Source: JBHIDQ01 sp046760155 (lineage in GTDB: Bacteria > Chloroflexota > Dehalococcoidia > Dehalococcoidales > RBG-16-60-22). From it: 8,787 bases of DNA. Below the pieces are notes generated by a model. The model was given only the letters and a program-made list of their open reading frames with translations, was not told where the DNA came from and ran no database searches. Every line of letters starts with the position of its first letter. Positions within the stretch are counted from its first letter, which is position 1. Positions 5,380 to 8,787 of the stretch are shown here, piece by piece. The stretch is taken from assembly GCA_046760155.1 (NCBI GenBank), contig JBHIDQ010000061.1, positions 1-8,787 on the forward strand, written 5' to 3'. The position numbers and the translations under genes were made by a program.

Positions 5380-6686
5380 AGCCCTTACTTATCCAAGATG
5401 GGCGCATCATTGACCCTAGCCAGGGAATTGATGAGGTGGGCAGTTTGCTTATTAGTGAGGGCAAAATCACGAGGCGCGGCGAGATTTCACCCAAAGCCGA
5501 TTACGATGTCCTCCATGCGGCAGGGCTAATTGTCTGCCCCGGATTTATTGACTGCCACTGCCACCTCCGTGAGCCCGGTTTCGAAGCCAAGGAAACCATT
5601 GCCAGTGGCACCCGGGCTGCGGCCAGAGGTGGCTTTACTACCGTCTGCTGCATGCCCAATACCAACCCGCCTCTGGATAATCAGTCAGCGATAGATAATG
5701 TAAAAGAAAAGGCAACTAAAGAAGGTGTCGTGCGAGTACTACCCATAGGCTGTATCTCCAAGGGAAGAAAAGGTGAGGAGCTGGTTGCGATGACTGAGCT
5801 GGCCCAAGCCGGCGTTATTGCCTACAGCGATGACGGCAATCCAGTCAGCAGCCCACGCCTGATGCGCCAGGCACTGGACTACAGTCGTGCCCTTGGCCGG
5901 CCGGTTATTGACCACTGCGAGGAAACTGCCCTCAGCGAAGGCGGTCAGATGAATGACGGCGCTTTGTCAGCCAAGCTGGAGCTTCCCGGAATACCCGCTG
6001 CCGCCGAGGAGATTATAGTTGCCCGTAACATAGTTCTTGCCCAGTTGACCGGGGGTCATCTGCACATTGCCCATGTCAGCACGGAAGGCTCGGTTGAGCT
6101 TATTCGCCGCGCTAAAGAGAAAGGCGTCAAGGTTACCGCCGAGGTTACGCCGCACCACCTCACCCTGACCGAGGAAGAAGTCAATGGCTACAATACCAAT
6201 GCCAAAGTAAGCCCACCTCTGAGAACGAAACAGGACAATCAAGCCCTGATTCTGGGACTCCGGGAGAACGTGATTGACATTATCGCCACCGACCACGCCC
6301 CGCATGCCGAAGCGGATAAGCAGTGTGAATTTGCCCTGGCGGCCAATGGCATCAGCAACTTTGAAACCGCCTTGGGCAGCCTGATGCGCCTAGTGCACAA
6401 TGAGCGGCTATCCCTGACCACCCTCATCACCAAGCTCACCAGCGAACCAGCCAAGATTATCAAAGACAACAATCTGGGCACCTTGAATATTGGCGCCCCG
6501 GCGGATATTACTATCCTTGACCTCTACAAAGACTGGATGGTTGACCCCAGTACGTTTGCCTCCAAGGGTAAGAATACCCCGCTGGCTGGCTCAGCACTGA
6601 AAGGCAAGGTGGTGGCGACCATTTACGGTGGGAAACTGGTCTATAAAGACGACTCAATTAAGCTTGCAGAAAGTCAATCGACATAG
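5376..6686 (+). CDS. pyrC: Dihydroorotase (class I)
   Basis: This amidohydrolase cyclises carbamoyl-aspartate to dihydroorotate, the third step of UMP synthesis. The 436-residue length fits the class I bacterial enzymes. The metal ligands are all visible: His61 and His63 in DCHCHLREPGF, Asp153 in SDDGNPV, His180 in VIDHCEE, His233 in HIAHVSTEGS and Asp306 in ATDHAPHAEADK. The numbering almost equals that of the Aquifex enzyme as I recall it (61, 63, 153, 180, 232, 305). In that family PyrC assembles with PyrB, so a complex with the fused PyrB next door is possible but unproven. The start ATG overlaps the pyrB stop (ATGA), with GAGG at 5364-5367, suggesting translational coupling. The stop abuts the carA start. 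Confidence 0.96.
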   Translation: MKPLLIQDGRIIDPSQGIDEVGSLLISEGKITRRGEISPKADYDVLHAAGLIVCPGFIDCHCHLREPGFEAKETIASGTRAAARGGFTTVCCMPNTNPPLDNQSAIDNVKEKATKEGVVRVLPIGCISKGRKGEELVAMTELAQAGVIAYSDDGNPVSSPRLMRQALDYSRALGRPVIDHCEETALSEGGQMNDGALSAKLELPGIPAAAEEIIVARNIVLAQLTGGHLHIAHVSTEGSVELIRRAKEKGVKVTAEVTPHHLTLTEEEVNGYNTNAKVSPPLRTKQDNQALILGLRENVIDIIATDHAPHAEADKQCEFALAANGISNFETALGSLMRLVHNERLSLTTLITKLTSEPAKIIKDNNLGTLNIGAPADITILDLYKDWMVDPSTFASKGKNTPLAGSALKGKVVATIYGGKLVYKDDSIKLAESQST

Positions 6687-7775
6687 ATGGCGAAAAAGAC
6701 ACAATTAGTCTTAGCCGATGGTTCAGTTTATGAGGGCTATTCCTTTGGTGCCGAAGTCGAAACCTACGGTGAGGTGGTTTTCAACACCAGCATGATGGGC
6801 TATCAGGAGATGCTCACCGACCCCTCCTATGCCGGGCAGATTGTGGTGCCCACCTACCCCCTCATCGGCAACTACGGCACCAATGAGCAGGACTTTGAGT
6901 CGAATAAGATTCAGGTCAGGGGGTTTGTCGTCAGGGAGGAGTGCCAGCAGCCCAACCATTACCTTAACCGCAAAACCCTCCATGAATATCTCGCCGAAAG
7001 CGGCATCCCCGGCATTTATGGCGTGGATACCAGGGCGATTACTCGCAAGCTGCGCTCGGTGGGGGTAATGATGGGCATGATAACCAGTGAGAAGACGCCG
7101 GAGCAGGCGCTGGCCGAACTAAAGAAGCTGCCTGATTACGGCTCGATTGATTTCGTGCGGCAGGTTTCCACCCCCACCCCCTACCAGTGGGAACCGGAAC
7201 TATCGGCTAATTGCCCGCACCACATCGTTGTCCTCGACTGCGGCTTAAAGTACACCATCCTGCGCATGATGTGCCAGCACGGCTGCCGGGTAACGGCAGT
7301 CCCCTGCACCATGTCCGCCGAGGAAATCCTGAATTTGAAACCCGATGGCATCCTGCTTTCTCCCGGCCCCGGCGACCCTGAACTGCTGGACTACGTTGTG
7401 GATACCATCAAACGGCTCATTGGCAAGAAGCCGATAATGGGTATCTGCCTGGGCAATCAGCTCATTGCCCGCGCCTTTGGTGCCAGGACTTTCAAGCTGA
7501 GGTTCGGTCACCGCGGAGCGAACCACCCGGTGCGCGACCTCTCCGATGGGCGAATCCACATCACCGCCCAGAACCACGGCTACGCCACCGACCCCGATAC
7601 CCTTAAGGAAGGGCTTGAGATGAGCCATATAAACCTGAATGACGGCACGGTGGAGGGTTTAAGACACAAGGAGCTACCCATCTTCACCATCCAGTACCAC
7701 TCCGAAGCCTCCCCCGGCCCCCTGGACAATGTTTACCTCTTTGAGAGATTTTTAGATATGGTGAGGGAGAAATGA
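6687..7775 (+). CDS. carA: Carbamoyl phosphate synthetase small (glutaminase) subunit
   Basis: CarA hydrolyses glutamine and channels ammonia to CarB for carbamoyl phosphate synthesis, feeding PyrB and arginine synthesis. The 362 residues are normal. The N-terminal CPSase_sm domain (about 1-130) includes FNTSMMGYQEMLTDPSYAGQ (32-51). The class I glutaminase domain follows from about 178, with SPGPGDP (225-231), nucleophile Cys254 in MGICLGNQ, HRGANHPV (275-282), QNHGYA, and His338/Glu340 in QYHSEASPGP. Asn256 to Gln258 reads GNQ where E. coli has GHQ. The ATG follows the pyrC TAG with no gap and only a weak AGAAAG upstream, so reinitiation after pyrC is likely. The usual partner carB does not come next: about 960 bp of repeat and another gene intervene. 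Confidence 0.96.
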   Translation: MAKKTQLVLADGSVYEGYSFGAEVETYGEVVFNTSMMGYQEMLTDPSYAGQIVVPTYPLIGNYGTNEQDFESNKIQVRGFVVREECQQPNHYLNRKTLHEYLAESGIPGIYGVDTRAITRKLRSVGVMMGMITSEKTPEQALAELKKLPDYGSIDFVRQVSTPTPYQWEPELSANCPHHIVVLDCGLKYTILRMMCQHGCRVTAVPCTMSAEEILNLKPDGILLSPGPGDPELLDYVVDTIKRLIGKKPIMGICLGNQLIARAFGARTFKLRFGHRGANHPVRDLSDGRIHITAQNHGYATDPDTLKEGLEMSHINLNDGTVEGLRHKELPIFTIQYHSEASPGPLDNVYLFERFLDMVREK

Positions 7776-7795
7776 AGATGAATATAGCCTCTAGC

Positions 7796-7870
7796 GTCAT
7801 TGCGAGGAGCAGAGCGACAAAGCAATCTCAAATTGAAGGCAGGATTGCTTCGCCTTCGGCTCGCAATGAC
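7796..7870. repeat. 75-bp palindromic repeat element (MITE/REP-like)
   Basis: Perfect 11-bp terminal inverted repeats, GTCATTGCGAG (7796-7806) and CTCGCAATGAC (7860-7870), bound the element. Inside them a second inverted pair, AAGCAATC (7820-7827)/GATTGCTT (7843-7850), extends the foldback, so the whole unit can form one long imperfect hairpin. It begins 20 bp after the carA stop. I recall very similar GTCATTGCGAG...GCAATCTC units dispersed in many bacterial genomes, where one frame is often mis-annotated as a short protein reading VIARSRATKQS. That frame (7772-7966) is not listed as a gene here. Structure is seen; the family name is from memory. Confidence 0.8.
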
Positions 7871-7924
7871 CCACGACCATTTAAGGGGAGTCTAAGAGGG
7901 GCAGACTTCAAAACGGGGTGTTTT

Positions 7925-7943
7925 AGAGGGGCGAAGCCCCTCT
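7925..7943. repeat. G+C-rich hairpin 1 downstream of carA
   Basis: AGAGGGGC (7925-7932) and GCCCCTCT (7936-7943) form a perfect 8-bp stem around GAA. Just upstream, AGTCT/AGACT (around 7889-7906) is another short inverted pair. No plus-strand T-run follows, so it is not a clear terminator for carA. It looks like part of a composite intergenic repeat. Confidence 0.55.
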
Positions 7944-7953
7944 CCCAAAAACT

Positions 7954-7978
7954 CCCCCTCTCCTAGCAGGAGAGGGGG
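7954..7978. repeat. G+C-rich hairpin 2, likely part of a dispersed repeat ending at the next gene's ribosome binding site
   Basis: CCCCCTCTCCT (7954-7964) and AGGAGAGGGGG (7968-7978) make a perfect 11-bp stem with a 3-nt loop. It is followed by ATTAAGGGGGTGAGGT (7979-7994), which I recall as the usual tail of a widespread intergenic repeat. On the minus strand the hairpin is followed by TTTTT (7951-7947) and could terminate leftward transcription. On the plus strand no T-run follows, so operon read-through seems possible. Confidence 0.6.
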
Positions 7979-7998
7979 ATTAAGGGGGTGAGGTAGAT

Positions 7999-8736
7999 AT
8001 GGTAAATGATAGAAGGCAGAGAGAAGTCCCAAATTGGCAAAGACAAGCATGGCTCACGGAATATCAAGCACTACAGCATGATAACAGTGCTAGTGGAGTG
8101 AGCTACTGGACTCTGGCTGGCATTTTCATCGGTTTTAGTTCAGCACTTCTTGGAGGGTTGATATACGCGGTGCTGCGAAATACTGAGCTTTTGCGAACCA
8201 TTTTACAGGAAGTAATACCCACCGATGTATTACCTCAAGTTTGGGCGTTATGTTTGATAGCAATAGTGGTTGGTGGCGTCGTAATTGCTATTCTTTGTTT
8301 CTTGAGACGCTGGTTAAGAAGGGTCAGTTTCTTGCAGCAAATAAACTTTGAAAGAATGCGTGACATAGAACGAGAGTTGGGAATGTGGAAAAGCTGGAGA
8401 GTTTACGGTGTTGACCATTGGAGAGGCAATGACTTTGACAATACAATATCAGATGAGGACAGTAACAGGCTTGTTGACTACCAACCGCCTAACTATCAAA
8501 GGTTAAAGTTTTGGCAGCATTGGAGAAATAAGACTCGATATGAACAGTCATCTCGCTGGCATTACGATGGGATATTTGGCGGTCTGATTTTCCTTTGGTC
8601 GTTTGTGGTTCTAAGTGTGTTGTTTCTGACTTTGGTCAGATTGGCTCCCGTAACATTATCTTTAACGCTAGCTTTTGTTTTAGCCATAGGTCTGGCTTTT
8701 CTTCTGGTTTGGCTTTCCAGAACAGAGAGGGTGTAG
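7999..8736 (+). CDS. Unrecognised four-helix membrane protein inserted between carA and carB
   Basis: I do not recognise the family. The 245-residue protein has four hydrophobic segments, about 36-59, 81-102, 191-213 and 217-240, in two hairpins. Between the pairs is a polar loop of about 88 residues (103-190). It starts with a basic RRWLRR, contains a probable helix with RMRDIERELGMWKSW (119-133), and is rich in Trp, Tyr and charged residues. Basic residues at the N-terminus, after helix 2 and at the C-terminus suggest both ends and the loop are cytoplasmic. There is no signal peptide or catalytic motif. Base composition is lower in G+C (about 40-47% in lines I counted, against about 58% in one line of carA), consistent with later acquisition. 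The ATG is preceded by GTGAGGT from the adjoining repeat. The stop lies 3 nt before carB. Confidence 0.8.
   Translation: MVNDRRQREVPNWQRQAWLTEYQALQHDNSASGVSYWTLAGIFIGFSSALLGGLIYAVLRNTELLRTILQEVIPTDVLPQVWALCLIAIVVGGVVIAILCFLRRWLRRVSFLQQINFERMRDIERELGMWKSWRVYGVDHWRGNDFDNTISDEDSNRLVDYQPPNYQRLKFWQHWRNKTRYEQSSRWHYDGIFGGLIFLWSFVVLSVLFLTLVRLAPVTLSLTLAFVLAIGLAFLLVWLSRTERV
8725..8730 (+). promoter_or_regulatory. carB ribosome binding site inside the preceding gene
   Basis: GAGAGG, 9 nt before the TTG at 8740, is the only good Shine-Dalgarno near the carB start. It lies within the last codons of the membrane protein gene, so the two genes are likely translationally coupled. It supports TTG as the carB start. 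Confidence 0.6.
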
Positions 8737-8739
8737 ATT

Positions 8740-8787
8740 TTGAAACCATCTAAAGTCTTGATTATCGGGTCGGGGCCCATCGTCATC
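8740..8787 (+). CDS. carB: Carbamoyl phosphate synthetase large subunit, N-terminal 16 codons (cut by right edge)
   Basis: From TTG 8740 the frame reads KPSKVLIIGSGPIVI after the initiator. This is the first beta strand and glycine-rich turn that open every CarB (E. coli has ILILGAGPIVIGQ). CarB uses ammonia from CarA, bicarbonate and two ATP to make carbamoyl phosphate. TTG is chosen because an in-frame TAG at 8734-8736 excludes any start further upstream and because GAGAGG lies 9 nt before it. The next in-frame start-like codon, TTG at 8758, would cut into the beta strand. Its position in the pyr operon after carA supports the call despite the short stretch visible. Confidence 0.9.
   Translation, partial: MKPSKVLIIGSGPIVI

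Noticed and set aside
7501..7560. CarA GNQ instead of GHQ after the catalytic Cys as a sign of an inactive glutaminase
   Set aside because: The nucleophile Cys254 and the His338/Glu340 pair are intact, and Asn at this neighbouring site occurs in other active class I glutaminases as I recall.
7245..7628. A 127-codon minus-strand frame inside carA
   Set aside because: It is an antisense shadow of a well-conserved gene with high third-position G+C; no start signal or domain.
7772..7966. A 64-codon frame overlapping the carA stop by ATGA, reading VIARSRATKQS
   Set aside because: It runs through the palindromic repeat and hairpin 1. Its peptide is the familiar translation of this kind of repeat and has no protein-like features. 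The ATGA overlap is coincidental or a relic.
7954..7978. Hairpin 2 as a terminator ending the operon after carA
   Set aside because: On the plus strand the stem is followed by ATTAAGGGGG, not a T-run. The T5 run is on the leftward side, so it would act, if at all, on minus-strand transcripts.
7796..7978. A CRISPR array or tRNA-like structure in the carA-downstream repeats
   Set aside because: There is no regular repeat-spacer periodicity and no cloverleaf. The repeats are distinct foldback units.

Overview
The window looks like a chromosomal stretch of a bacterium with moderate G+C. It is most plausibly a Chloroflexota of the Dehalococcoidia type. That placement rests on the gene set and order (a PyrR-controlled pyrR-pyrB-pyrC-carA-carB operon beside gyrB, folE and thrC) and on the style of the dispersed repeat. 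It is an inference from memory, not a phylogenetic result.

Left part (1-2953): the 3' end of a threonine synthase gene (thrC) and a complete GTP cyclohydrolase I gene (folE) run rightward. They meet a complete DNA gyrase subunit B gene (gyrB) on the minus strand, with only 11 bp between the two stop codons.

Middle (2954-3344): this 391-bp region between divergent genes holds no gene but is dense in control signals. On the minus strand a strong extended -10 promoter (TTTACT-17 bp-TATAAT) drives gyrB. An intrinsic terminator lies between that promoter and the gyrB start, with a possible competing antiterminator, so gyrB may be attenuated. On the plus strand a TTGAAA-17 bp-TATACT promoter is followed by a textbook pyr attenuator: a PyrR-binding anti-antiterminator, a perfect antiterminator, and a terminator whose 3' arm also contains the pyrR ribosome binding site.

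Right part (3345-8787): pyrR, pyrB, pyrC and carA are packed with overlapping or abutting ends and encode the first steps of de novo UMP synthesis. CarA (with CarB) makes carbamoyl phosphate, PyrB makes carbamoyl-aspartate, PyrC closes the ring, and PyrR senses UMP/UTP and shuts off the operon. PyrB is unusual. Its catalytic chain is fused to the zinc domain of the regulatory subunit PyrI but lacks PyrI's nucleotide-binding allosteric domain. After that comes a short tail resembling an Ada-type zinc module that has lost its cysteines.

Between carA and carB, normally neighbours, the operon carries about 1 kb of extra DNA: a 75-bp palindromic repeat, two G+C-rich hairpins, and an AT-richer gene for an unrecognised four-helix membrane protein. 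carB starts 3 nt after that gene's stop with a TTG codon and runs off the right edge.

I do not see a self-evident new defence or mobile system. The best candidates for novelty are the gyrB leader attenuator, the PyrB domain architecture and the insertion inside the pyr operon.
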